Assembly: GCA_963763015.1 (NCBI GenBank) | Contig: CAVXML010000009.1 | Coordinates: 62,001-126,000 of the forward strand | Length of the DNA: 64,000 bases | Direction of reading: 5' to 3' | From: Fodinibacter sp963763015 | GTDB lineage: Bacteria > Actinomycetota > Actinomycetes > Actinomycetales > Dermatophilaceae | Part shown: piece by piece, positions 48,916 to 57,440 of the stretch | Position numbering within the stretch: position 1 is the first letter of the stretch | Layout of the letters: each line of letters begins with the position of its first letter | Program-made: the position numbers and the translations under genes | Notes under the pieces: generated by a model | Database searches by the model: none | What the model was told of the DNA's origin: nothing | Seen by the model: only the letters and a program-made list of their open reading frames with translations

Positions 48916-50168
48916 CCACCCCGGCGAAGCCGGTCGCCCGGGCGCTGCAGGAGCCGACCGAACCGGTCCCGCGACTGTGGGTCGGCTGGCTGGTACTCGC
49001 CAGTGTCGGTCTGTGGTCGGGCTTCTTCGGCCCCATCCAGGTCCTGCTGGCGCAGCAGTCCGAGGCGCTGTCACCGGACCACAAGGAAGCCGTGCTGGCC
49101 CTCGTGACCGGTGTGGGCGCCCTCGTCTCGACCGTGCTCAACCCGGTGTGGGGCGCCTTCTCCGACCGGACCACCCTGCGCTCGGGGCGCCGCCGGCCGT
49201 GGGTCCTCGGCGGCGCGGGGACCGGAGCGGTCGCGATGCTGCTGCTCTCGGCTGCCGACTCGGTCTGGCTGCTCGTGCTCTCGTGGGCGCTCGCCCAGGC
49301 CGCGCTCAACGCGATGCTCGCGGCCGTGACCGCGACGGTGCCCGACCAGGTGCCGGTCCGGGAGCGGGGAGTCGTGGGAGGCGTCCTGGCCATCGCCCAG
49401 ACCGCGGGCGTCATCGTCGGGTCGGGGATCGCGGCGGCCACGGGCAGCATCGCGGCCGGGTACCTCACCATCGCCGTGGTCCTGGTCGCCACGACGGTGC
49501 CGTATGCCGTCGACTCGCGAGACATCCAGCTGCCCCGTGAGCTGCGACCGGCGTTCCGGTGGCGGGCGTTCCTGCGCGGCTTCTGGGTCTCGCCCCGCGA
49601 GCACCCGGACTTCGGCTGGGCGTGGCTCACCCGGTTCCTCATGAACCTGGGAAACGCCCTGCTCATCCTCTACCTGCTCTTCTACCTCAAGGATGCCGTG
49701 GGCCTGTCCGACGACGCCGCCGAGGATGCCGTGTTCAGCCTGACGGCGGTCTACGGCCTGGTCACCGTCGTGACGGCGCTCGTGGGCGGGGCCTGGTCGG
49801 ACCGGGCGGGCCGGCGAAAGGCGTTCGTCATCTGGTCGGGCCTCATCGCGGCGTCCGCACTGATGATCTTCGCCTTCGTCCCCACCCTCCCGGCGGCCTA
49901 CGTCGGCGCGGTGGTGCTCGGTGTCGGCTTCGGCGCCTACACCGCGGTCGACTTCGCCCTGATCACCCAGGTGCTCCCCGCCGCCGAGGACCGGGCGAAG
50001 GACCTGGGGGTCATCAACATCGCCAACGCCCTCCCGCAGGTGCTGGCGCCGGTCCTCGCGGCCGGCGTCCTCGGCCTGGGGCTGGGCTACCCGGCGCTGT
50101 ACCTGCTGGCCGCTGCCGTGAGCGTGCTCGGCTCGGTGCTCGTGCGCCGCATCCGGTCGGTCGACTGA
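48912..50168 (+). CDS. MFS transporter (sugar-type)
   Basis: A 418-residue protein with about 12 membrane helices. It has the loop motifs NPVWGAFSDRTTLRSGRRRP (between helices 2 and 3) and GAWSDRAGRRKAF (between helices 8 and 9), as in glycoside/oligosaccharide symporters. GTG 48912 overlaps the beta-glucosidase stop (GTGA). Together they form a probable beta-glucoside uptake and hydrolysis pair. Whether the transporter is expressed if the frameshift is real is uncertain, because coupling would be disturbed. Confidence 0.88.
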   Translation: MTTPAKPVARALQEPTEPVPRLWVGWLVLASVGLWSGFFGPIQVLLAQQSEALSPDHKEAVLALVTGVGALVSTVLNPVWGAFSDRTTLRSGRRRPWVLGGAGTGAVAMLLLSAADSVWLLVLSWALAQAALNAMLAAVTATVPDQVPVRERGVVGGVLAIAQTAGVIVGSGIAAATGSIAAGYLTIAVVLVATTVPYAVDSRDIQLPRELRPAFRWRAFLRGFWVSPREHPDFGWAWLTRFLMNLGNALLILYLLFYLKDAVGLSDDAAEDAVFSLTAVYGLVTVVTALVGGAWSDRAGRRKAFVIWSGLIAASALMIFAFVPTLPAAYVGAVVLGVGFGAYTAVDFALITQVLPAAEDRAKDLGVINIANALPQVLAPVLAAGVLGLGLGYPALYLLAAAVSVLGSVLVRRIRSVD

Positions 50169-50191
50169 CCCTGCACAGGGGGCCGTCGTCC

Positions 50192-50216
50192 GGGCTCGGG
50201 GGTCAGACCCGAGCCC
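50192..50216. terminator. Hairpin between convergent genes
   Basis: GGGCTCGGG (50192-50200) pairs with CCCGAGCCC (50208-50216) around 7 bases, just after the MFS gene and overlapping the last codons of the hypothetical gene on the other strand. Confidence 0.65.
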
Positions 50217-50853
50217 CGTCGTCCCCGCTGGTCGGGTCGCGGTGCGCCGGCTGCCGCAGGACGAGCAGGGCGAACCCGATGAGCGACACCACCACGGCTG
50301 CCGTGAACCAGCGGGCGCTGTGGAAGGGCCGGGCGAACACGACGTAGAGCAGCATCAGGGGTCCTGCGACCAGGCCGATGACAGCCCCCCAGAAGTGGAG
50401 GTCCTCCTGAGGGGGCAGGACCACCTCCGGGGGCTCGAAGTGCTCGTCCTCGGCCTCCGATGCCTCGTCCCCCGCGCCCACCGAAGGCGCGTCCGGGTTC
50501 GGGGGCTCGGCGGCCCGCCAGGCCGACGCCGGAACCACGACGTCCAGGGGCGAGGGGTTGACCCAGGGCGACGGCGGGGCGGGCGGCTCCTCAGCCTCGC
50601 CGGCGCCCGCGGCCTCGCCGGCGCCCGCGGCCTCGCCGGCGTCCGCGGGTTGTGGGGGGTCCGCCGGTGGCGTCGACCGCGTGGTCCCAGCCCGTTCCTC
50701 CGGCTGCGCGGGAGGCGACGGAGTGCCCGCATCCGACGGCTCGTCGACCTCCCCGGTACCCGGACGGGGGACCGGTCCCTCCCAGCCAGCGACGATCGAC
50801 GCGAAGCGTGCGTCGACGTCGCGCTCGTCCATGTCGCCGGGCCGCTCGGGCAC
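50203..50853 (-). CDS. Acidic low-complexity protein with two C-terminal helices
   Basis: A 216-residue protein. The N-terminus (MPERPGDMDERDVDARFASIVAGW) is charged, then about 110 residues of Pro/Ala/Glu/Gly-rich sequence with an AGEAAG repeat, then two membrane helices near 155-205 and a short tail. I recall similar actinobacterial proteins with the same charged start and double helix but no function. Start ATG/GTG at 50853 with AGGAGG upstream (complement of CCTCCT, 50868-50873). The gene has a 54-bp DNA repeat. Confidence 0.75.
   Translation of the reverse strand: MPERPGDMDERDVDARFASIVAGWEGPVPRPGTGEVDEPSDAGTPSPPAQPEERAGTTRSTPPADPPQPADAGEAAGAGEAAGAGEAEEPPAPPSPWVNPSPLDVVVPASAWRAAEPPNPDAPSVGAGDEASEAEDEHFEPPEVVLPPQEDLHFWGAVIGLVAGPLMLLYVVFARPFHSARWFTAAVVVSLIGFALLVLRQPAHRDPTSGDDGARV
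50595..50648. repeat. 18-bp tandem repeat, three units
   Basis: Three units of CCTCGCCGGCGCCCGCGG, the last with one change (T for C), encode AGEAAG-type hexapeptides in the disordered part of the protein at 50203-50853. Length change here stays in frame. Confidence 0.9.
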
Positions 50854-50932
50854 GGGACCTCCTCGGTGTCTGGGCCTGCGGAGACGATCTTCGCACGCGT
50901 GTCCAGCCGGGCGGCACCGCGAGGGGGTGGAC

Positions 50933-50938
50933 TAGAGT
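50933..50938 (+). promoter_or_regulatory. Possible -10 box of plsC
   Basis: TAGAGT about 30 bases before the TTG start at 50968. A leadered transcript would include the GAAGGG ribosome site. Confidence 0.4.
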
Positions 50939-50967
50939 GCGGGCGACGCGCAACGAAGGGTGGTCCG

Positions 50968-51774
50968 TTGTTCTACTGGGTGCTGAAGACGGTCATTCTC
51001 GGACCGATCCTTCGCCTGCTCTTCCGGCCGTGGGTCGAGGGCTCGGAGAACATCCCCGAGACCGGTCCGGCGATCTTCGCGAGCAACCACCTCTCCTTCT
51101 CCGACTCCATCTTCCTGCCGCTCGTCGTCCCCCGGCGGATGACGTTCCTCGCCAAGTCCGACTACTTCACCGGTGAGGGGCTCAAGGGCCGGCTCACCGC
51201 CGCCTTCTTCAAGGGGGTCGGGCAGCTGCCGGTCGACCGCTCGGGTGGACGGGCGAGCGAGGCGGCGCTGAGGTCCGGGCTCAAGGTCCTGCGTCGGGGC
51301 GAGCTGCTCGGTCTCTACCCCGAGGGGACGCGCAGCCCCGACGGCCGCCTCTACAAGGGCAAGACGGGCGTGGCCCGGATGGCGCTCGAGGCCGGGGTGC
51401 CCGTCGTGCCCGTCGCGATGATCGACACCGACAAGGCGCAGCCCACCGGTACCAAGGTCCCCAAGCTCATCCGGGTCGGGGTGCGCATCGGCGCCCCGCT
51501 CGACTTCTCCCGCTACGAGGGCATGGAGGGCGACCGGTTCGTGCTGCGTTCGGTCACCGACGAGATCATGTACGCGCTCATGGAGCTCTCCGGCCAGGAG
51601 TACGTCGACATGTACGCCACCGCGATGAAGGACCGCATCGCACGCGAGAAGAAGCACCGGGCCAAGGAGGCCGCCGAGGCGGCCCAGCCGGGGCGCGCGG
51701 CATCCGAGCTGGAGGACGTCCTCGATGCCGAGGGCCTCGACGGGGGCGCCGATCCCGAGCGCCGCGCGAGCTGA
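50968..51774 (+). CDS. plsC: 1-acyl-sn-glycerol-3-phosphate acyltransferase
   Basis: PlsC adds the second acyl chain to make phosphatidic acid. The 268-residue protein has the NHLSFSDS motif (HX4D), a DRSGGRAS segment, the FPEGT-type motif YPEGTRSPDG, and VPVVPVAMI. The family N-terminus is F-Y-W, so the start is TTG at 50968, preceded by GAAGGG; no ATG or GTG suits. The C-terminal tail is charged. Rv2182c is the likely orthologue. The histidine kinase gene starts 14 bases after its stop. Confidence 0.93.
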   Translation: MFYWVLKTVILGPILRLLFRPWVEGSENIPETGPAIFASNHLSFSDSIFLPLVVPRRMTFLAKSDYFTGEGLKGRLTAAFFKGVGQLPVDRSGGRASEAALRSGLKVLRRGELLGLYPEGTRSPDGRLYKGKTGVARMALEAGVPVVPVAMIDTDKAQPTGTKVPKLIRVGVRIGAPLDFSRYEGMEGDRFVLRSVTDEIMYALMELSGQEYVDMYATAMKDRIAREKKHRAKEAAEAAQPGRAASELEDVLDAEGLDGGADPERRAS

Positions 51775-51788
51775 CGGACCTCACGGCC

Positions 51789-52973
51789 GTGGGCGCGCTG
51801 GTGAGGCGGTCGGCCCGCACCGGTCGACGCGAGCCGGTCGTCGTCGAGTCGTTCCATCGGGGGCTCGACGTCTTCCGCCCCCTGGCCGCCGTGTACGCCG
51901 CGTGGCTCGCGTGGCAGCGGCACGAGTCGATGGTGCGCCCGGAGGTCGCGGCGGCCGTGCTCCTGGTGATGCTCTGCTGGTCGCTCGCGCTCCTGGTGTA
52001 CCGGCGGCGCACGGTGCGGGTCGTCGTGGCGGAGGTGTCGATCGCCGTGGCCGGCATCCTGCTCACGATGCTGGCCGAGTCGCCGGAGGCGATCGCTGCC
52101 GGGCAGTTCACCCTGCCGACGGTCTGGGCCGCGGGCTCGGTCGCGGGGGGTGCCGTCGTGGCCGGCGCCCGGGGCGGCCTGGCGGCTGCCGGCGTCATCG
52201 CCGTCGCGGACCTGGTGGAGGTGGGGACCCCCACGCAGTCGACCGTCCACAACATCGTGCTCCTGGTGCTCCTCGGCGGACTGGTCGGGCTCGCCGTCGA
52301 CCTCGCGCGGAGCGGGCTCGAGCGGGAGGAGCAGGTGCTCCTCGAGCGGGAGCGGCTGCACGAGAGGGAGCGGATCGCGCGCGTGGTCCACGACGGGGTG
52401 CTCCAGTCGCTGGCGTACATCCATCGACGCGGTGATGACATCGGGGGTGAGGCGACGGAGCTGTCGGAGCTCGCCGCCGAGCAGGAGCGCTCACTTCGCC
52501 GGTTCGTCTCGGGGACCGGGGCTCCGGGTGTCTCGCCGGAGGACCCTGACCTGCGCGGGGAGGAGGGCGGCGAGGTGGACCTGCGGCTGCCGCTGACCGC
52601 GCGGGAGAGCCCGGACGTCTCGGTCTCCGTGCCCGCCGACCCGGTCCTCGTCGACGCCGCCGTCGCGCGGGAGGTCGACGCGGCCGTGGCCGCGACCCTC
52701 GACAACGTCGTGCGGCACGCCGGCGCGGGAGCGCGTGCCTGGGTACTCCTCGAGGGGGACTCGAGCGGCATCCGGCTGACGGTCCGCGACGACGGTCGGG
52801 GCGCGGAGCTGGCCCACCTGCTCGGCGCCTCGGATCGCGGGCGGATGGGGGTCAGCACCTCCGTCCGCGGCCGGATCGAGGACCTCGGCGGCTCGGCAAC
52901 GTGGACCACCCGCCCCGGAGGGGGCTGCGTCGTCCGGATGTCCGTCCCCCGCACCGCCATGGAGCGCCGATGA
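51789..52973 (+). CDS. MacS-type sensor histidine kinase
   Basis: A 394-residue sensor of the NarL-partner class. The N-terminal half holds about six membrane helices with little outside sequence, then a coiled segment rich in Glu/Arg, the dimerisation/phosphoacceptor box RERIARVVHDGVLQSL (His near residue 201), and an ATPase domain with LDNVVRHAGAGA (N box) and VRDDGRGAE (G1 box). The layout matches the actinobacterial MacS family. GTG start at 51789. The regulator gene overlaps its stop by 4 bases (ATGA). Confidence 0.88.
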   Translation: MGALVRRSARTGRREPVVVESFHRGLDVFRPLAAVYAAWLAWQRHESMVRPEVAAAVLLVMLCWSLALLVYRRRTVRVVVAEVSIAVAGILLTMLAESPEAIAAGQFTLPTVWAAGSVAGGAVVAGARGGLAAAGVIAVADLVEVGTPTQSTVHNIVLLVLLGGLVGLAVDLARSGLEREEQVLLERERLHERERIARVVHDGVLQSLAYIHRRGDDIGGEATELSELAAEQERSLRRFVSGTGAPGVSPEDPDLRGEEGGEVDLRLPLTARESPDVSVSVPADPVLVDAAVAREVDAAVAATLDNVVRHAGAGARAWVLLEGDSSGIRLTVRDDGRGAELAHLLGASDRGRMGVSTSVRGRIEDLGGSATWTTRPGGGCVVRMSVPRTAMERR

Positions 52974-53695
52974 GCCAGACGACCAGGCCCGCGGGCTCGC
53001 CGGATGGTGCAGCGCCCAGCGGCGGACCGCCGACCGTCCTCGTCGCCGACGACCACCCGCTCTGGCTCTCGGCCCTGGAGCGCGACCTCGTGGCCCACGG
53101 TCTGGTGGTCGTCGCCACCGCCACCGACGGCCCCGCGACCGTGCGCCGCGCCCGGGCGACCCGTCCGGACGTGCTCGTGCTCGACCTGAACCTGCCGGGG
53201 ATGCGCGGCGACGAGGTCTGCCGCGCGATCGGTGACCTGCCGACGCGGGTGCTCATCCTCTCGGCGAGCGGTGAGCAGCACGACGTGCTGGCGGCCATCA
53301 AGGCCGGGGCGACCGGCTACCTCGTGAAGTCGGCCTCGGCCCGGGAGATCGTCGAGGCGGTGCTGGCCACCGCCCGCGGTGAGGCGGTGTTCACCCCCGG
53401 CCTGGCGGGCCTGGTGCTCGGGGAGTTCCACCGGATGGCGTCCGCGCCCGAGGACCCGCCGCAGCCTCGGGAGGCGGCACGGCCGATGCCCGAGCTCACG
53501 CCGCGCGAGGTCGAGGTGCTCCGGCTCGTGGCCACCGGGATGTCGTACAAGGAGATCGCCGCCGAGCTCTTCGTCTCGCACCGGACCGTGCAGAACCATG
53601 TCCAGAACACGCTCGGCAAGCTGCACCTGCACAACCGGGTGGAGCTCGTGCGCTTCGCCCTCGCCCGGGGCCTCGAGGACGACCCCCGCCCCTGA
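52970..53695 (+). CDS. NarL/FixJ-type response regulator
   Basis: A 241-residue regulator: receiver domain (about 24-140) with VADDH acidic pair, phosphoacceptor in VLVLDLNLPGMRG, ILSAS (Thr/Ser) and VKSAS (Lys), then a LuxR-type DNA-binding domain with LTPREVEVLRLVATGMSYKEIA. Translationally coupled to the sensor kinase just upstream, so the two form a two-component system; signal and targets unknown. A palindrome (copy C) follows 10 bases after the stop. Confidence 0.92.
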   Translation: MSQTTRPAGSPDGAAPSGGPPTVLVADDHPLWLSALERDLVAHGLVVVATATDGPATVRRARATRPDVLVLDLNLPGMRGDEVCRAIGDLPTRVLILSASGEQHDVLAAIKAGATGYLVKSASAREIVEAVLATARGEAVFTPGLAGLVLGEFHRMASAPEDPPQPREAARPMPELTPREVEVLRLVATGMSYKEIAAELFVSHRTVQNHVQNTLGKLHLHNRVELVRFALARGLEDDPRP

Positions 53696-53704
53696 CCCGA
53701 CCTC

Positions 53705-53781
53705 CCCGACTTCGTCTGTGGGGATGCCGCGCGGCGCCGCCTCGGGCGGCGTGTCGCGGCATCCCCACAGACGAAGTCGGG
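53705..53781. repeat. Dispersed palindrome, copy C
   Basis: Arms 53705-53731 and 53755-53781 are a perfect 27-bp inverted repeat; an inner GCCGCC/GGCGGC stem closes the loop. It begins CCCGACTTCGTCTG like copies A and B and contains CGGCGTGTCGCGGC shared with copy B. It lies between the response regulator and the DAHP synthase genes, which point the same way, so here it would end the two-component transcript. Confidence 0.9.
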
Positions 53782-53847
53782 AAGAGCGGGGGAGGGGAGC
53801 CGGCATACCGGCATACGGGCGGGCAGGGGGCCGCTTCGGCCGGGACC

Positions 53848-53853
53848 TATCCT
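53848..53853 (+). promoter_or_regulatory. -10 box of DAHP synthase gene
   Basis: TATCCT lies 8 bases before the GTG at 53862. It is close to the leaderless pattern and sits downstream of palindrome copy C. Confidence 0.45.
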
Positions 53854-53861
53854 TGATCCTC

Positions 53862-55214
53862 GTGAGCTCGACCACCGCCCCCGACCCTCGCCAGCGGCTC
53901 GCCGCCGGTGCCGACCTGCCTGCCGCCCAGCAGCCGGTCTGGCCCGACCGCGCGGCGCTCGACGAAGCGGTGGCGACCCTGGCGAGCTACCCGCCGCTGG
54001 TCTTCGCCGGTGAGTGCGACGTGCTCCGCGAGCGGATGGCGGCGGTGGCCCGTGGCGACGCGTTCGTGCTGCAGGGTGGCGACTGCGCCGAGACCTTCGC
54101 CTCCGCGACGGCCGACAACATCCGCGACCGCGTGAAGACGATCCTCCAGATGGCCGCCGTGCTGACCTACGGAGCCTCCGTGCCGGTGGTCAAGGTGGGT
54201 CGGATGGCCGGCCAGTACGCCAAGCCCCGCAGCAGCGGAGACGAGACACGGGAGGGAGTCACCCTGCCTGCCTACCGCGGCGACATGGTCAACGACTTCG
54301 ACTTCACCGCGGCGTCCCGTACCCCCGACCCCCAGCGGTTGGTGCGGGCGTACCACGCGAGCAGCGCCACCCTCAACCTCGTCCGTGCCTTCACGACCGG
54401 TGGCTTCGCCGACCTGCGGCACGTGCACGACTGGAACCGTGGGTTCGTGGCGAACGCTGCGAACATCCGGTACGAACGCCTGGCCAGGGACATCGACAAG
54501 GCGATGAAGTTCATGCAGGCCTGCGGTGCCGACTTCGAGGCGATGCGCACCACCGAGTTCTTCTCGGCGCACGAGGCCCTGGTGCTCGACTACGAGCGCC
54601 CCATGACCCGGGTCGACTCGCGCACGGGCGAGCTGTACCTCACCTCAGGCCACTTCGTCTGGGTCGGCGAGCGCACCCGTGACCTCGACGGCGCCCACAT
54701 CGACTTCGTGGCCTCGGTGCGCAACCCGGTGGGCGTGAAGGTCTCGGCCCACGCGGACACCGACGACCTCCTGCGGATCATCGACAAGGTCGACCCCGAG
54801 CGTGAGCCGGGCCGCCTGACGTTCATCACCCGCATGGGGGCCGGCCGGATCCGGGAGGCGCTCCCCACGATCGTCGAGAAGGTGACCGCGTCGGGCGCGT
54901 CGGTGACCTGGGTCTGCGATCCCATGCACGGCAACACCTACGAGTCCGCCTCCGGCTACAAGACCAGGGACTTCGACGACGTCGTCGAGGAGGTCGAGGG
55001 CTTCTTCGAGGTGCACCGCGGCCTCGGCACGGTGCCCGGCGGCATCCACGTCGAGCTCACCGGAAACGACGTCACGGAGTGCATCGGCGGGTCGGAGAAG
55101 ATCCTCGACGCCGACCTGAACCTGCGCTACGAGTCCGTGTGCGACCCGCGGCTGAACCACCAGCAGAGCCTGGAGCTGGCGTTCCTCGTCGCCGAGATGC
55201 TCAACGAGGACTGA
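53862..55214 (+). CDS. aroG: Class II DAHP synthase
   Basis: The first step of aromatic amino acid synthesis joins phosphoenolpyruvate and erythrose 4-phosphate. The 450-residue enzyme has QGGDCAETF, VKVGRMAGQYAKPRS, YRGDMVNDF, SGHFVWVGERTR, WVCDPMHGNTYES and the C-terminal SCDPRLN-type segment (VCDPRLNHQQSLELAF), all class II marks. GTG 53862 follows the TATCCT box; a longer frame has no support. In mycobacteria aroG (Rv2178c) is also near pknL, as here. The threonine aldolase gene starts 6 bases later. Confidence 0.95.
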   Translation: MSSTTAPDPRQRLAAGADLPAAQQPVWPDRAALDEAVATLASYPPLVFAGECDVLRERMAAVARGDAFVLQGGDCAETFASATADNIRDRVKTILQMAAVLTYGASVPVVKVGRMAGQYAKPRSSGDETREGVTLPAYRGDMVNDFDFTAASRTPDPQRLVRAYHASSATLNLVRAFTTGGFADLRHVHDWNRGFVANAANIRYERLARDIDKAMKFMQACGADFEAMRTTEFFSAHEALVLDYERPMTRVDSRTGELYLTSGHFVWVGERTRDLDGAHIDFVASVRNPVGVKVSAHADTDDLLRIIDKVDPEREPGRLTFITRMGAGRIREALPTIVEKVTASGASVTWVCDPMHGNTYESASGYKTRDFDDVVEEVEGFFEVHRGLGTVPGGIHVELTGNDVTECIGGSEKILDADLNLRYESVCDPRLNHQQSLELAFLVAEMLNED

Positions 55215-55219
55215 CACGC

Positions 55220-56272
55220 ATGCCTGCGTACGCCGCAGACCTCCTGTCCGACACCCTGACCCGGCCGACCCCCGCGATGCGGGAGGCCATGGCGCGGGCC
55301 GAGGTCGGTGACGACGTCTTCGGGGAGGACCCGACCGTCCGGGCGCTCGAGGAGCGCGTCGCCGCGCTGCTGGGTCATGAAGCCGGGCTCTTCTCCCCGA
55401 CCGGTTCGCTCGCCAACCAGCTCGGCGTGCGGCTCCACGTCTCACCGGGGCAGGAGCTCGTCGCCGACCAGCACGCGCACGTCCTGCGGGCCGAGCTCGG
55501 CGCGGCAGCCGCGTTCGCCGGCATCACCAGCCGGTCCTGGGCGTCCGAACGAGGACTACTCGACCCCTCCGGCCCGCTGTCGCTGGTCACGACCGGCGTC
55601 GGGCCGTACCAGGTCGAGACCGCACTCGTCGTCGTGGAGAACACGCACAACTTCGGTGGGGGCACTGTCCAGCCGGTCGAGGCGATCTGCGCGGTGCGGT
55701 CGGCCACCCGCGGGCTGGGCGTCGCCCTGCACCTCGACGGGGCCCGGCTGTGGAACGCCCACGTGGCGAGCGGGGTGTCGCTGGCGGCCTACGGGGAGCA
55801 GTTCGACACGGTGAGCGTCTGCCTGTCCAAGGGCCTCGGCGCCCCGGTCGGGAGCGTGCTCGTGGGCTCCGCCGCGCAGATGGCGGAGGCCAGGGTCTGG
55901 CGGAAGCGCTACGGCGCCGGGATGCGTCAGGTCGGCATCCTCGCCGCCGCGGGCCTGCACGCCCTCGACCACCATGTCGAGCGGCTGGCCGACGACCACG
56001 CCCGCGCCGCTCGCTTCGCCAGCGCTTGCGCCGAGGCGGTGCCCGGCAGCGTGGATGCCGGCACGGTGGAGACGAACATCGTCGTCCTCGACGTGGGTGC
56101 GGCCGGCTGGTCGGCGCCGGAGTTCGTCACGCGGCTACTCGCCCACGGCATCCGCACGTATGCCGTGGGGCCCGGCCGGGTGCGCGCCGTCTGGCACCTC
56201 GACGTCGACGACACCGGCACGGTTGCGGCCATCGACGCTGCGACGGTTCTGCTGCGCACCCGGGCCGCCTGA
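55220..56272 (+). CDS. Threonine aldolase family PLP enzyme
   Basis: A 350-residue fold-type I PLP enzyme: it begins DLLSDTLTRPT, has GDDVFGEDPTV, FSPTGSLANQLG, LVVVENTHNFGGGT, LHLDGARLWNA and the Schiff-base lysine in VCLSKGLGAPVGS. This is the low-specificity L-threonine aldolase pattern (Thr or allo-Thr to glycine and acetaldehyde). ATG 55220, 6 bases after aroG, suggests one transcript. A 17-bp perfect hairpin includes its stop codon. Confidence 0.92.
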   Translation: MPAYAADLLSDTLTRPTPAMREAMARAEVGDDVFGEDPTVRALEERVAALLGHEAGLFSPTGSLANQLGVRLHVSPGQELVADQHAHVLRAELGAAAAFAGITSRSWASERGLLDPSGPLSLVTTGVGPYQVETALVVVENTHNFGGGTVQPVEAICAVRSATRGLGVALHLDGARLWNAHVASGVSLAAYGEQFDTVSVCLSKGLGAPVGSVLVGSAAQMAEARVWRKRYGAGMRQVGILAAAGLHALDHHVERLADDHARAARFASACAEAVPGSVDAGTVETNIVVLDVGAAGWSAPEFVTRLLAHGIRTYAVGPGRVRAVWHLDVDDTGTVAAIDAATVLLRTRAA

Positions 56273-56303
56273 CGCACGGCGGCCCGGTGCGTCAGGCGGC
56301 CCG
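56261..56303. terminator. Perfect 17-bp hairpin spanning a stop codon
   Basis: Arms 56261-56277 (CGGGCCGCCTGACGCAC) and 56287-56303 are exact reverse complements around 9 bases. The TGA stop of the aldolase gene (56270-56272) lies inside the left arm. It also faces the 3' end of the secreted protein gene, so it is probably bidirectional. Confidence 0.85.
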
Positions 56304-56330
56304 GCGCCCGCGTGGTTGGTGACCTTTCGG

Positions 56331-56765
56331 TTACGGGCCCTCCGGGAACTCGGCGCCGCACTCGGCGTAGGCACCCAGGATGGCCTCGCCGTACGCGGGG
56401 AAGAGGTGGTCGATGCCCTTGCCGTTGGTGATGATCTCGTGGTTGGTGACGCCTCCGGCGAGGAGGCCGTCCTTGCCACCCACGACCTTGATCGTGAAGG
56501 AGGCCCGGCCGCCGGCGTCCTCGTAGGCGTCGAGGATGCACTCACCGGTCTCGGCGTCGTACAACCCCTCCTCGACCTCCTCGTCGATGATGTCGGCCAC
56601 AACGAGGGTGAACCACGTCTGTGAGTGCGTGCCTGCCTTGAGGTTGCCCTGTGCGGACCGGCTGGCGTTGAAGCACTCGTGCGCGGCTGCGGTGGTCGCC
56701 GTGGCCAGGCCGAGGGCTGCTGCCACGGCGATGGACTGGCCGAGGCGCGAGGCGAGATGATGCAT
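56331..56765 (-). CDS. Secreted protein of unknown family
   Basis: A 144-residue protein with a classical signal peptide (charged start, hydrophobic residues about 11-27, likely cut after ATTAAA-H). The mature part is acidic, has three cysteines (HECFNAS, GECILD, AECGAEF) and contains TWFTLVVADIIDEEVEEG, GKDGLLAGGVTNHEI and FPAYGEAILGAYAECG. ATG 56765 with GGAAGGGG upstream. I do not recognise the family. An exported, small, acidic product with a strong ribosome site is likely abundant or induced. Confidence 0.75.
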   Translation of the reverse strand: MHHLASRLGQSIAVAAALGLATATTAAAHECFNASRSAQGNLKAGTHSQTWFTLVVADIIDEEVEEGLYDAETGECILDAYEDAGGRASFTIKVVGGKDGLLAGGVTNHEIITNGKGIDHLFPAYGEAILGAYAECGAEFPEGP

Positions 56766-56915
56766 CGTGTTGTCCCCTTCCGGAGCACCACCGTGGCGAC
56801 GGGCACGTCACCTGTTCACGGCAGAAACTCCTGGTCGGGGAGTATTCCGGAGACTGCGGGACGAGTCCGGCGAACGGCGAAATCCGGGTAGCCTCGACCC
56901 AGGAGGCGGTGCCGC

Positions 56916-57419
56916 ATGTCCGAGGGTCGCGACCGAGACGTCGTGCAGAACAAGCAGAACAAGCCGAGGCTCCCCCCGCGCTGGTTCGTCCGCACCGCGT
57001 GGTACGTCCACCGTGGTCTCTTCCGCGTCACAAGGGGCCACGTCGGGCTCTGGCGCCCGAAGCCGAACCGGTGGGGCACGCTGCGGCTCACGACGACCGG
57101 CCGTCGGTCCGGCCGCCCCCGCAGCGTGATGCTGGGGTACGTCGAGGACGGCCCGAACTACGTGACGCTGGCGATGAACGGCTGGGCCGACCCGGAGCCG
57201 GCATGGTGGCTGAACCTCCTGGACAACCCCACGGCGCAGGCCGAGGTCGGCGGTGACCGGTTCACCGTGGTGGGTCGCGCCGCCCGGGGCGAGGAGCGTG
57301 AACGACTGTGGGAGAGGTGGCGTCAGATCGACACGAACCTCGACGCCTTCGCCGCGCTCCGCTCGAGGGAGACCGCGGTGGTCGTCCTCGAGCCGGTGGC
57401 CCCCGCCCTGCCCGGCTGA
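56916..57419 (+). CDS. Nitroreductase/deazaflavin-dependent family protein
   Basis: A 167-residue split-beta-barrel protein of the DDN-like family. It has RWGTLRLTTTGRRSGRPRSVML and DPEPAWWLNLLDNPTAQAEV, the hallmark TTGRKSG- and PxWxxNLxANP-type motifs, which bind F420 in relatives. Substrate unknown. ATG 56916 with CAGGAGG upstream. The 150-base gap to the divergent secreted-protein gene holds a TAGCCT box about 27 bases before the start and nothing else clear. Confidence 0.87.
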   Translation: MSEGRDRDVVQNKQNKPRLPPRWFVRTAWYVHRGLFRVTRGHVGLWRPKPNRWGTLRLTTTGRRSGRPRSVMLGYVEDGPNYVTLAMNGWADPEPAWWLNLLDNPTAQAEVGGDRFTVVGRAARGEERERLWERWRQIDTNLDAFAALRSRETAVVVLEPVAPALPG

Positions 57420-57440
57420 CCCGCTCGAAGGCACCGCGAC

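Noticed and set aside
47562..50168. An apparent 868-residue glucosidase-transporter fusion protein
   Set aside because: It arises only because the frameshift in the beta-glucosidase places the first part in the frame of the transporter; the middle section is an Arg-rich nonsense translation of the glucosidase.
50595..50648. CRISPR-like repeat array
   Set aside because: Three contiguous 18-bp units without spacers, inside a coding sequence for a disordered region; no cas genes.
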